DNA from: Thoreauomyces humboldtii
Lineage: Eukaryota > Chytridiomycota > Chytridiomycetes > Spizellomycetales > Powellomycetaceae
Assembly: GCA_027596035.1 (NCBI GenBank)
Contig: JADGJA010000055.1
Location: 1 to 54,204, forward strand
DNA length: 54,204 bases
Direction: 5' to 3'
Part shown: positions 1 through 10,732 of the stretch, in pieces
Position numbering within the stretch: the first letter of the stretch is position 1
How the letters are laid out: the number at the start of each line of letters is the position of its first letter
The notes under the pieces: model-generated
Seen by the model: only the letters and a program-made list of their open reading frames with translations
What the model was told of the DNA's origin: nothing
Database searches by the model: none
Made by a program: the position numbers and the translations under genes

Positions 1-60
1 CCTCTGCTCCTCTCTTCAGACCTCTGTCGGAAACGGTCCGCCCCTTGATACGTCTACGCA

Positions 61-1934
61 ATGTCCTCCCAGTCCCACCGCGGCGGCAACACTACCGATC
101 AGCAGCGTTCAGTTGCTACTTCTGCTGCTGCTGCTGCTGCTGCCGTGGATTCTGTGTCGGAAATGATGGTGCCCAGGTTCACAAAAGAGAACGAAAAGGT
201 TGCTTCCGCTGCCATATCCGCCCTCAACGACTACGCCTCGGTCAAGGGCATACCTGTCCCAGACTACTCGTTTGCCACCTCCCCACCCTTCTGGGCACTC
301 CTGCTGGTCAGTCTGAAGTGCACGGTAAAAGGTTCAGCCAGAGGTCCACCCTTCCTAACCAACCGCGTCCCCTCCGGCTTTGCGCGTTCTTTCAGTTCGA
401 CGGATACGAATTCCAGTGCGAAGGTTTCACTTCAAAGACGGAAGCCAAGCGTGTCGTGGCCTTAGCAGCGGTGAGTCTTCATCCAAACCGGGACGCGCAG
501 CCCACGCAAACATATCTAACGGGTGGTATTCGAATCACAATCATCGTCTCTTCAAGGTGGAGCACTTCAGAAAGGAGGGGATCCAATACTTTGAAAAGAT
601 AGCAACGGCAAGAGAGTATCCGCCGCCTGATCGCGGCAGCGCACACGTCCCTCTGCACCCTTCTGCGCCTGTTCCACCCAAGCCTTCCATGCACGACCTC
701 CAACGCCATCCTCCGGTCGAATACAGACAGTCGCATCAGCTTGCGCCATGGCACCAGGAGCATCGCCATCAACCCCCGATCAGGCCGCATCCATCTTACC
801 AACCGGTGCGAGATCCGTCCGTCTTTCTGACTCCGCAGCACTTCAAGGCACCGCCGATCGTCAAACCGGGCGACTACATCAGCCAGCTGCAGACCTACGC
901 CACGAGTACGGCCAGTCACACTCGTCCTTTAACTGGATCATTCTAGCTGATGGCGCATTTCTCTTCAGTGCTGAAGGGCAACCAGCCGAATTACAACATC
1001 GTCCTGACCGGGGGAGTATCGCATTTACCTGAATTTCACGCCACGGTGGAGGTCAATGGGCTTGTGGTCCACACGACCCATCCTCACCAATCGAAGAAGG
1101 CTGCCAAGTCTGCAGTTGCAGCATTGGCATTGGCGAGGCTTCGAGAAGAGCACAGCAAGACCGGGCAACCCTTTCCTCTTGCTCAGCCTATCTCATACAA
1201 CCCACACAGCCAGCGTGTCCCTGGCGAGCGTCTTTTTCAGCACGACGAGTCTACGGCCTTGGTGGTCCGCAAGGACCCGTCTCCTTCATCAAGACAGGAC
1301 ACCTTTTCGCCGCTTACGAGCATCAAAACTGAACCCAATATCTCGTTCACCAACATCCAGATGGAACCAGTGTCGCCCGAACCACTCCCTTTGGACAGAT
1401 CACATCCTACACTCCCAGCGCACCCTCCTCCGCCAAACTCATGGAGCGAGACGTCCTACAGCAACGCGCCATCTGGTCCGCCCACCACTACCACTGCCGA
1501 CGAGTCGCCCAGCAACCTCGTGCACAATCTACTGTCGACCCTCGTATGGAACCACTCCCACAAGCGAGTCCGGAGCGAGTCGGGAACGTCCGAGGTCGAA
1601 GCGAGCCCCGAAAAGTCGTCCGATCACGGACGTTTCCCGACTTACTCCGGATTGCTGGGAATAGAGTGCTTCAGAAGAAGAATCTCGTCTCCGGCCTTCC
1701 AGAACGTCCTGGAGGACGGCGGCGGGTTTCGCTGTCAGACTAGCGTTTTCGGCAGATCGTTCAGATCCATGCGGATTCATGAGAACGCCGCTTCCGCGCA
1801 GGAGGACGTCGCCGGGGTATGCCTTGTGGCCAGCTCCATGCATGTATCTCAATGGAACTTGCTGACAGCATTCTTCTCTGCTCCAGGATGTCTACAAGTG
1901 GCTTTTGGAACAGGATTCAGCTGGCGCGCCATGA
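61..1934 (+). CDS. protein with three dsRBM-like repeats
   Basis: Five exons are inferred: 61-306, 396-470, 557-905, 969-1816 and 1887-1934, giving about 521 residues with every phase agreeing. The first segment (residues about 45-115) reads ALNDYASVKG, then across an intron FDGYEFQCEGFTSKTEAKR and VEHFRKEG. The second (about 213-285) has DYISQLQTYAT, then PNYNIVLTGG, EFHATVEVNGLVV and SKKAAKSAVAALALARL. The third (about 445-515) has FRCQTSVFGRSF, RIHENAASAQEDVAG and DVYKWLLEQ. Each follows the double-stranded RNA-binding motif order: helix, strands, then a Ser/Lys/Ala-rich helix. An alanine run from a GCT repeat lies near residues 20-28. The linker between repeats 2 and 3 is Pro/Ser-rich. 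No catalytic domain is visible, so RNA binding is an inference from the motif. The fourth intron could use GTATGC at 1817 or GTATCT at 1844; 1817 is preferred because it completes the last dsRBM helix. Confidence 0.72.
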
Positions 1935-2258
1935 GCAGTATCTGATGCGGGAGCCGAACCAGGCTCTCATATTTTGAAGATTGATCAAATTATATTACCC
2001 AACATACCCCCTCCCTTGCTTCTGCCCGGTTACGTTTTCTTTTCTGGCAACATGCTAGCTCTTTGAACAATGTTAACGTCCACCTCGATTTGAGCCGCGT
2101 TCGAGGAAGTATTCTGAACATAAGGTTACTCGATCAGGCATATCCCCGAGTCTTGAAGATCAGCAGGCGGCCGTGGGCCGCTGAGTGACAGGACGTGACC
2201 CCAGACACGCCTGGGCGACTCAGACAGGCATTGTTGACAAACAAGTGCATTTGAATAC
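1935..2258. other. convergent intergenic spacer
   Basis: This stretch lies between the 3' ends of the dsRBM-like gene and the coiled-coil gene. I see no ORF or RNA gene in it; it should hold two 3' UTRs. Confidence 0.6.
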
Positions 2259-4174
2259 TTAGATACAACCCAAAATACCATCCCCTACAGCAGCGTTCCA
2301 CAGTGCTTGCTGCTCATATGTAGCATCGTGTCGCCAAGCCCCCTTCAGGAAACCCCATAGCAGGGCCATCAGGATGGAACCTCCGCTCTGGGTTGTCCGC
2401 TCCTGTGGTTCCCTTTCGACCGTGCCGTATTGCGTCGAACGTTCGACTCGCCGACTCGCCACGTTTAGTGCATCCTCAGAAAACTGCTGGTCGGGATCTG
2501 TCGGCGTAGTCTTACCCCTCCCCCCTCGTGAAAAAGAAGACGGTTCGTCGTTGAGAGGCACGGTGGGAACGACTTGCGACGGAGTCGACGGCGCTCGTGG
2601 AGATGGTTGTCTGGATCGATCCCGTGTTGCAAAGTCCGTCCCGACCATGAGCAACTCGTGCAGACTTTGGAGACTCTGAAGACTCTCATGGAGCTGTCCG
2701 CTCGACTCGGCCATCGACGTCGAGGCCTTGAGCTGGACCTCGAAACTGGAGACGTTGGCGACGTAATAGTGTCTCAGTTCCTCCAACTGCTCCTGGAGCT
2801 CCTTGATGAGGATCTCCTGGTTCTCGCAAACCTCCTTCCGTCCCGCATCCTCCGCTAGGCGCTTCTCGCATGCGTCGATGTGAGTCTGCATCTGTTCGAG
2901 GTCCTGTCCAGCAGCTTCGAGCTGCTCCTCGGCGCTTCGGTTCTCGATCTCGAGCTTCTCGTTCAGCTCCTCCGACTCCCTCAACCTCTCCCTCAGCTGA
3001 TCGATCACCTCCTGATCCTCTTGCTCGACGTGCACCTGCTCCCTTCGGTTCTCCCGAACCTCCTTGGTCAGTCTCCGCTTCTCCCGTTCCAGGTCGTCCC
3101 TCTCCTCCGTGACCCTCGCCAGCTCGGCTCGCGTCTCCTCGATGTGACGAGCATATCGCTCCGTTTCCTTCTTGCGAGCCTGGACCGTCTCCCTGAGACG
3201 ATCCGACAGGGACGCGATCTGGGTTTGAGATTCGAGGTTGCTCCTCTCGAGACTCGCCACGTAATCTCCGTCCAACGACCTGGGCACTTCGCTCCCTCCG
3301 TTGTTGCCGCCGCCGTTGTTGTTGTTTTTGCCGCCGGTGCCGATGGTGCTGACATTCTCCTTGATCTGGTTCATCCCCGACCAGCTGCTGTCGGTCCCTT
3401 GCTTTCCCGTGACCGAGGACGAGGGGAACTGGGATTTAAGACCAGCAAGGTATTCCACCGACTTTTTGATGGACGATCCCGACAGGTAGTCCATGGACGT
3501 CTTCCAGACGTCGCGTTGCTTCCTGTTTCGATGGGAGGGCCCGGATCCATCGTAACCGCCTCCTCCTCCTCCTCCTCCTCCTCCTCTTCCCGTTCCCCCG
3601 CCTCCTCCACCCATCCCTCCTGTTCCCCTATCACCTCCGACACCGCCGAACCCGGGCGTCGACATGTGGTACATGGTGTCGATGGATCCCTTCCCGCGCA
3701 CGATCTCGGTCCCCTGGAGTTCCTGCAGGGACCCGAACGACATGGCGACGGTGTGACCCTGGGGGACCGAGTTGGACCTCGCCAGACCGACGGGATGCGA
3801 GGGTGTCGTCACGGATCCTTCGTCGTTGAACTCTCGGTCGGCGAGGAAGCTGTCGTAGGCTTCCTTGATGGCGGCGTGAGCCTGGAGCAGGTGTTGACCC
3901 ACTTCTGCGGCCGTCACCAGGTCTGACAATCAGAAAAGAAAACAAAAAGTGAATCAGTAAAAAAAAAATCCCCGCGAGGTTTTTCAAACGTCTCTCCCGA
4001 CAGAGCGGGCGCAAAACCTTGTTCCTGCTCTCTGAGCAGTTGCATGCACTCTCGAAGTCGTTGTCGGACCTCGGTCTCGTCCAGGTGTCCGATACTTTGC
4101 ATGCTTGCCGAACTGAGCTGGCCCCTCTGCAGCCCGACATCGCTGCGAGAGGATTGCATCGTTAGAGCTTCCAT
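2259..4174 (-). CDS. coiled-coil protein with CC1-box-like motif (candidate dynein adaptor)
   Basis: Two exons, 4174-4018 and 3922-2259, are joined across a GTTTTG...CAG intron and encode 606 residues. Residues 52-66 read QDLVTAAEVGQHLLQ. This matches the AAxxG (CC1 box) motif that in BICD, TRAK/HAP1 and Spindly adaptors contacts the dynein light intermediate chain. As in those proteins, it sits near the N-terminus of a coiled-coil molecule, preceded by a short heptad-like helix (EVRQRLRECMQLLREQEQ). A glycine-rich stretch encoded by a GGA/GGC repeat (about 3540-3660) follows. Then comes a long charged coiled coil, roughly residues 270-480, rich in E, R, Q and L. The C-terminal 40 residues include a weak hydrophobic patch (ILMALLWGFLKGAW) that could be a membrane tail. 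Function is inferred only from the motif. Without it this would be an anonymous coiled-coil protein. The start is ATG 4174. Confidence 0.75.
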
Positions 4175-4915
4175 GCCGTGTGGTGTGAGTGGAGGGAGGA
4201 AGATACGACAGCGCGTTGACGAGAAGGACGAACGACTACGAAAACGAAATCAAGAGCCACGACGGCGTTTATTGTTTGCCGTTCGGATGGAAAAGCGCCG
4301 GTCGCGAGAGAAATTGGAAATGCATAGAATCATGTTAAGGTTATGCGTGCGAGGTTTCTATTCTGGGACGTGTTGACACGAGCGGGTGCTACGCACACCC
4401 GTCCCCACATTTTGGACAGCTAATCTGGGCAGGCTCATCCTTCCGCATAGCCGTCGCACTCGCTACATCGCTTCGATCTCCCTCGACTGCTTCACAGTCG
4501 CGCGCACCGAAATCCTCTTCCAACAAGCAGTCTCGTGTGGAGAAGAAACAGATGAGGCGATTCTTTCAAGCCCTACGGGCTGCTTCGCGTAAGTCCTTCC
4601 AGACGCTGGTCAATATACAATGTATGCAGGCGGTTTCGTCTCGGACAGCATCGTTCGGCATGTTCTACCATCTCGCGGAGAAGATCATATCAGGGACGTC
4701 GCGAGCAAAGATCGCACCGGCTGCCGTTGTATCACCCACCCGCAAGGATGGATACGTCGTTCCGTCCGAACAAGGAGCAAGCGGCCAGGTTATCTCTGTG
4801 TAGGACAAAGTGGGACCATGCAAAGTTTATGGAAGGCAGTGGGAATGACATTTGGCAGTAAAGTTAGGGGTTCCCGAGGATCACTTCAACTTTCTTCGTT
4901 CCATTATTTTCTTCC
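4175..4915. other. intergenic, no gene seen
   Basis: This 741 bp stretch lies upstream of the coiled-coil gene and downstream of the duplicated-unit gene. Short open frames exist, but none has splice support or recognisable protein sequence. Confidence 0.5.
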
Positions 4916-6001
4916 CTATCCTCCACGCAAGTCCAACTGAACATCCCTCACAGCACTCGTTAGCAGGGGACCGTCGGGGGGCAAGTCGAAGTAGCTGAGA
5001 ATCTTGGACTCCCTCTCGTAGACTGCGAACCGAATCTGCCTTCCGTTGGATCGCTGCGGTCCATGTGTCAACTGGTCAATCGAGACATCTTTGAGCACCA
5101 CGTATCCCTGTGCCTGTCCCGGGATCAAGTTCACCGTCTTGCCCGCTATGGCCGTGTGGATGTGCCCAGTGGCGTCAGTCGCGGTTCTGAAGAACCAAGG
5201 AAATCGATTCTGGGGAAGCAGGCCACAAAGCCTCGGTTCATTCTTCTGAACTGTGTCATACATGGGAAGATTGGGTCCTTCCTCGCTAAAATCGAGTACT
5301 CCCAAGGTCTGGACATTTGTTACTATCGGGTTGGAGTCGGTAAAGTATTTTCCCAGGAGTGCGACGAAACGAAGCGGTTCCACATGCGGGTTCTGGAGGA
5401 GATTGAATATGCGCCAATGCGAGTCGGGAAAATGGTCGGTGCAGTTCAGGAGGGCTGCTTGAGCCAGCAAAATTGTGTTGCGTGGGAGACCGTAGATTGT
5501 GGATCGGAAGGCGCGAGACGTGAAGATGAGGGAACGGAAAGTGACATAGTAGAGTTTGGAGACCACAGCTGGCCAGATGTAGTCAATAATGAGATCGAGT
5601 ACTCCTGAAATAACGAGGGGCGAGGTCTGGGGAGACGTAGAGTAGATGACAGCCGCGTGAGTCGAAAAGTAATCGTCGTCATCGTCGTTGTCGTGGAGCG
5701 AAAAGGCATCGTCCAGCGACTTGAGCGGTTCGACCACGTGAGGGTTCTGGAGCAGATGGGGAAGACAGCGATGCGAAAGAGGTAGACGGCCGTCATAATT
5801 GTGATTAATCAGAGCTGCTTGAGCCAGCATGAGTGCATTGCGTCGGCGACCGTAGACTGTGGATCGGAAGGCGCGAGATGTGAAGATGAGGGAACGGAAA
5901 GTGTGGTAGTCGAGGCTGTAGATGACGGTGGGCCAGATGTAGTCAACGATGAGACCGAGTATTTCGGGAGGAGCAATAGCGAGCGCGGCCTGGCGAGACA
6001 T
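4916..6001 (-). CDS. protein built from a tandemly duplicated unit (F-box-like family, unrecognised)
   Basis: A single exon starts at ATG 6001 and encodes about 361 residues. The reading frame stays open upstream to 6124 but has no ATG there. Two homologous units follow each other. Unit 1 (residues about 12-95) and unit 2 (about 128-215) both contain DYIWP, TFRSLIFTSRAFRST, YG, LAQAAL and LLQNPHV. The similarity extends upstream of each unit, so the duplication took in flanking DNA. An Asp-rich linker (HDNDDDDDYF) separates them. The C-terminal 150 residues are unique. The short Leu/Pro/Ile/Trp-containing helix at each unit start resembles fungal F-box-like proteins, but I cannot confirm an F-box. 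A third, decayed copy lies just upstream. Confidence 0.65.
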   Translation of the reverse strand: MSRQAALAIAPPEILGLIVDYIWPTVIYSLDYHTFRSLIFTSRAFRSTVYGRRRNALMLAQAALINHNYDGRLPLSHRCLPHLLQNPHVVEPLKSLDDAFSLHDNDDDDDYFSTHAAVIYSTSPQTSPLVISGVLDLIIDYIWPAVVSKLYYVTFRSLIFTSRAFRSTIYGLPRNTILLAQAALLNCTDHFPDSHWRIFNLLQNPHVEPLRFVALLGKYFTDSNPIVTNVQTLGVLDFSEEGPNLPMYDTVQKNEPRLCGLLPQNRFPWFFRTATDATGHIHTAIAGKTVNLIPGQAQGYVVLKDVSIDQLTHGPQRSNGRQIRFAVYERESKILSYFDLPPDGPLLTSAVRDVQLDLRGG

Positions 6002-6154
6002 GGAGTACGGTAGATGACAGCCAGGGAATTCGGTACCGCTTCGGAAATGGGAATGGCGGGGGAGTGGGGACCAACGCGCGTGGGGAAGGTGAAGGGGCTT
6101 GCCGAGGTCCGATCGTCCAGACACAGAACCCTCTCCAAGGCGTCAGCCGCGGTC

Positions 6155-6400
6155 CTAAAGGACAAGGAGGTTGATTCTGGGGATGAGGGCCTCACAGCCT
6201 TGGTTCATTTTCTGTAGAGTGTCATATATGGAGGTCGATTCCTTCCCCGCCCAGGCTGAGTACTTCCGAGTTCTGTGTTTTTGATATCGAAACCAGAAGT
6301 CGGTGTGGTATTTTCCCAGGAGTGCGACGAAACGAAGCGGTTCCGACGGCGGGTTCTGGAGCACCACGTATCGTTATGCACGTTTGGCAAGGGACAATCG
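6155..6400 (-). pseudogene. decayed third copy of the duplicated-unit gene
   Basis: The minus strand encodes LQNPPSEPLRFVALLGKYHT, YDTLQKMNQ and IPRINLLVL in one frame, then FRTAADA in another. These match LQNPHVEPLRFVALLGKYF, YDTVQKNEP, PQNRFPWF and FRTATDA of the neighbouring intact gene in the same order. The copy has a frame break and no intact start or end, so it looks like a truncated, decaying duplicate. Confidence 0.7.
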
Positions 6401-6790
6401 GGGCCGAGCCAGCCCCAGGAGCAGTCGTCTGCCCTGTCGAATGTCTCTTGCGAATTGAGCGGAACGCCGAGGAGGTCTACACGGCGGTGGGGCCGGAAAG
6501 AGGTGCTGGATCAAGCCGGCGGCAAACAGCGGAAGAATGACCTCAAAAACAGAGCACCCTGTGAGTATTGAAGTATCCGAGGTCTTGAGTGGAGCACTTG
6601 CCGACCGTGGGGAATCCTCAGCGAGCCCGTGGCCGAATTGGAACGGAGGTTGTTGAGAGCAGATACGACAGCTCCTTGACCAACGAACGACCCGCGCAAT
6701 AACGAAACAGCACCAAAAAACAGTACGGCGATGCAAGAAGAGAAAACAAAGTCTAATCACGATCTAGATACACAGGAACAAGCGTGGTCA
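6401..6790. other. intergenic, no gene seen
   Basis: This lies between the decayed copy and the 3' end of valyl-tRNA synthetase. The open frames here show no recognisable protein. Confidence 0.5.
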
Positions 6791-9700
6791 TCACGCATCC
6801 CTCAAGCGTTTGAACTCTCCGGCACCCTTCTCCAACGCTGCGATCTCGGCCTCGATGGCCTTGATCTTTCCTTCGTTCACGTCCTTGACCTCCTGCTTCA
6901 CGCGCTCGGCGTATCCCTCCGCCTGCGTCTTCTTCGTCAACACCGCGAGGGCCTCACGGGATTTGGTGATCTTGGTCTCGATCTTTGTAAGTTCTGCGTC
7001 AAAGTCCACGAATCCCTGAGTATGGAGAACCAACGATCAGTTAAGAGATTCATGGGAGGGTGATCCGTACATGAAGAAGTTGATTTGCCCACCTTGACCA
7101 ACAGGTAGACGGTGATGTCCTCCGACACGCTCTCGACGGCGCACCCGGCGGGGTTGGCGTCATGTCCACCGAGGACTTTGATGGTCCCGCACCCCTTGAC
7201 CATCGACCTGATGATTGTATCTTGCGCCGCGATCGTGGTTGCCAGCTCCGGCGTGCCAACCTTGACGTATACTGTAATCCCCCATGTAACGAAACTTTTA
7301 GCGCCTGCGGACTTCTCGAAATCGTAAAGAGACCGACAACATCGGACACTCACCAGTAGCGTCACGGATGACGTAGTTGGTCAGCAGACTGCGAGCAGCC
7401 CTGGTGACCTGGTTGACGATCTCCCACTCCGTCTCACTCTTCGGGTTCTCCCATTCCTTGCTGAGCACGGGATACCTGCTGATCATGATGCTAGGGATCT
7501 TGTCGCCGGCACGTCTAGGCAAACGCTGGTACAGCTCCTCGGTCACGAAGGGCATGAAAGGGTGTAGCAGCTTAAGTCCCGCTTCCAAGCAGATGTACAG
7601 AACGTCCTTGGCCGAATCCCTTGCAACGGCGTCGGAGCCGTCGATGACGGGCTTGGTCGTCTCGAGATAAACGTCACACAGATCGTACAACCAGAACGAG
7701 TACAGAGCCGAAGTGGCCTGCATGAAGTTGTACGAAGCGAGGTTCTCGTCGACCTTCTGGATGCATTGGTTGAGCTTTGCGAGGATCCACCGGTCAGCGA
7801 GCGACTCGTTGCCCGTTAGCGTCAGCTCGGCACGAGGCTTGTAGTCGCTCCCGAGCTTCATGAGCGCGAATCGAGTGGCGTTCCAGAGCTTGTTGCACCA
7901 CTTTCGGTATCCTTCGACGCGAAGAATATCGAGGTTAATGTCGGAGCCTCCGGATGTGTAAGCAAGGAGGGCGAAGCGCATGGCATCCGTGCCGCACTGG
8001 GGGATGCCATTGGGGAAATCGCTGGTCTGGCCTTCCTTGGCCTTGACGACTTCACGAGCGTCGAGGTTGCCATCCTCGAGCCGCTTATGGAGATCCGCGA
8101 GCGAGATGCCCGAGATAACGTCCAGAGGATCGATGACATTGCCGAGAGACTTGCTCATCTTTCGACCATGGGCGTCGCGAACCATGGCGTGACAGAACAC
8201 CTGGAGGCATACGGTCAACAAGTGCTACGCGGGCGGGCGGGGGCGCATCGAGCTTCAGCCACAATACCTTCTTGAAAGGAATATCTCCGGTAAGCTTGAT
8301 GCCCAGCATAACCATCCGCGCAACCCAGAAGAAGAGAATGTCCTTTCCCGTCTCGAGGAGATCGTTGGGATAGAACATGTCCATATCTTTGGTCTTCTTT
8401 GGCCAACCCATGATCGAGAAGGGCCACAGCCCAGACGAGAACCACGTGTCCAAAACGTCCTCATCCTGCTCGAGCGAGATGTCGGCAGGTGCAACGTTGG
8501 GGAACTTGTTCCTTGCCTTCTCCAAGGCCTCAGTTTCGCTCCTTCCTGTCACCCAGTACGAGCCGTCGATCCGGTCGTTCTCCTGACCCTTGATGATGAC
8601 GAAGTATGCCGGGATGCGGACGCCCCACCACAGCTGTCGTGACACGCACCAGTCCTGGATGCCTTCCATCCAGCGGTACCACTCACGCTCCGACTGTTGG
8701 GGAACGATCTCGAGCCTACCGGACTTGACAGCATCGAAGGCCCCCTTGGCCATGTCCTTGCAGTTGACCCACCACTGCGGCTTCAGCATCGGCTCCACCA
8801 CGTTGCCTGTCCTCTCTGACAGAGGCAGGACCATCTTGTTGTCGGCCGTTCCGCGGTAGAGTCCCTTTTTCGTGAGCTCCTCCAGCACGGCAACTCTCGC
8901 ATCGAAACGCAGCATGCCCGTGAAAGGAGCGCCACCGGCTTCGTTGATTTTACCGTCGTCGGTAAAGATGTTGATGAACTCGAGCTTGTTGCGCTTGCCG
9001 AGGTTGTAATCGTTGGGGTCGTGCGCCGGGGTGATCTTGACGGCTCCCGTTCCGAACTCGGGGTCGCAGTAGTCGTCGGGGACGATGGGAATGCGACGGT
9101 TCTGGAAGGGGTGGATTGCGAACTTGCCATGCAGGTGAAGGTATCGCTTGTCGGTGGGGTGAACGGCGATGGCAGTGTCGCCGAGCATGGTTTCCAGACG
9201 GGTGGTAGCGACAACAATCTCCTCGTTCGAGTTCTCGATGGGGTAGGCAAACGAGATGATGACGCCGAACTCGTACTGCTTCTTGGGATCGTGATCGGGT
9301 ACGGTGAGGAGGGTCCTGCCCGTCAACTCCTTCTGCTCCACCTCGAGGTTGGAGAGCGCCGTCTTGAGCTTGGTGTCCCAGTTGACGAGTCGGTTCTCGC
9401 GGTAAATGACGCCCTCATCGTGCAAACGCACAAAGGCTTCGTTAACCGACTCCACCATGTCGGGATCCATCGTGAAACGTACGCGGTCCCAGTCCATGGA
9501 GCTACCAACGCGTCGCAACTGCCCGTAGATGCGGTCGGCGTACTGGTCCTTCCAGTTGAACACTTCCTTGACGAAAGCCTCCCGTCCAAGGTCGTGACGC
9601 GTGAGCTTTCGCTCTTTCATGAGGCGCTTCTCAACAACGATCTGGGTGGCGATTCCAGCATGGTCGCATCCCGGCACAAAGAGAGTCGTCTTGCCCTGCA

Positions 9701-10331
9701 TCCGATGCCATCGGGTAAGGGTATCTTGAATGGAGTTGGTCAAGGCGTGACCAAGATGAAGCGCTCCGGTAACGTTGGGAGGCGGGATCGGGATTGTAAA
9801 GACACCTTCGGGCCGGGGCTTCCCGTCGATAAGCGCTGGCTTGAAAAAGCCCGACTTCTCCCAATAGTCGTACCACGACGCCTCCACGGCGACGGGGTTG
9901 TACGCGGCGGGAAGTTCAGCGGTGAGGTCCTTCTTCTGTCCTTTTGGCGTGGTGTTGACGAACTCTGGCTCGGCGGCGACCTCAGCTTTCACCTTTGTGA
10001 CCTTTGGAGCCTTCTTCTCCTGCTCGGTCTTCTTGGCAGCGAGTGCGGCATTTTTGGCCTCGAGCTTCGCAAGCTTTGCAAGCTTCGCCAGCCGCTTTGC
10101 TTCGAGCTTCTCTGCGTTCTTCGGGTTCGCTGCATCGTCGCCGGGGGCGGACACGGGACTCGCGACGGGTTTGTCGTCTGCCATGGTAGAGGGGTGCAGA
10201 GGCCTGCTGCTGTAAGATCTGGGTACGGTGATTCGATTGTAGACTGCGGAGGAGGCTCGTTCCGAAGCAATGCGAGACGTAGATCGGGTGATTGATTTCC
10301 TGGAGAGCAAGTAGAGAAGCAGCCTTGGCAT
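6791..10331 (-). CDS. VAS1: valyl-tRNA synthetase, mitochondrial and cytosolic forms
   Basis: Four exons, 10331-8268, 8200-7354, 7271-7093 and 7015-6791, encode 1104 residues with all phases agreeing. This class I synthetase charges tRNA-Val. The HIGH signature is [12 protein letters not shown] (about residue 190) and the KMSKS signature is [11 protein letters not shown] (about 703), split from the preceding catalytic region by an intron. The C-terminus is a coiled-coil arm ([14 protein letters not shown] through [15 protein letters not shown]), typical of ValRS. The first 49 residues are rich in R, S and L with few acidic residues, like a mitochondrial presequence. A second in-frame ATG at 10184 begins MADDKPVAS, a natural cytosolic start. 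Yeast VAS1 makes both forms from one gene by this arrangement, and that is the likely reading here. A Lys/Ala-rich appended domain follows the second start. Confidence 0.95.
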
Positions 10332-10341
10332 ATATATAGGG
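10331..10341 (-). promoter_or_regulatory. TATA-like element overlapping the upstream VAS1 start codon
   Basis: On the minus strand CCTATATATATG runs directly into the ATG at 10331. If this TATA is used, transcripts starting some tens of bases downstream would lack the first ATG, and their first ATG would be 10184, giving the cytosolic form. The sequence is seen; its use is inferred. Confidence 0.45.
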
Positions 10342-10581
10342 TGTCCGTTGGGGGAACCTTAAGATCTGCTAGCAAGTGCAGCACCTGCGGTTTTTTTTGG
10401 TGGGAAGACGGGTGGTGGGGGCGCTGGCGGTGACTCTTGTGACTCAGAGTGACAATGAATGACTCGACAGTCTTTTGTGTGCGCGTCGGTGTCAAACCTC
10501 TGGCGAAAGTGCAGAAAACTGCGCTTCTGCTATTATTGTAGCATGCGCCCGCAGTTCTTTGTCCAACACCCGCCTGTTGCA

Positions 10582-10664
10582 ATGTCTTTAAAAGCGTTTT
10601 TCTTTGCCCTGTTTCTCCTCATAGCTGCACTGATCTGCTCGCCGTCGTCAGCCCGGCCGGAGGA
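10582..10664 (+). other. possible signal-peptide coding segment
   Basis: ATG 10582 opens a frame encoding MSLKAFFFALFLLIAALICS followed by SPSSARPEE. It has the form of a secretory signal: Lys, hydrophobic core, small residues. The TPR-like gene downstream is in the next frame. A GTCAAC...TTCAG segment (10665-10695) would join them in phase, but 31 nt is very short for an intron. A single-base change, or an unrelated upstream ORF, are alternatives. Confidence 0.3.
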
Positions 10665-10732
10665 GTCAACCGTTGCCCTGCCCTTCTTCCTTCAGGATAG
10701 CACCCTTGCTCGCAGCAGAACCATGCCAAGCA

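Noticed and set aside
2880..3926. 348-codon open frame antisense to the coiled-coil gene
   Set aside because: Leu/Arg-rich mirror of the coiled coil, with no independent support.
4916..6124. Longer N-terminus for the duplicated-unit protein
   Set aside because: The frame from 6124 begins with GTG, not ATG; the first ATG is 6001.
9021..10295. 424-codon open frame antisense to VAS1
   Set aside because: It is the shadow of a conserved coding exon; sequence is low-complexity without family features.
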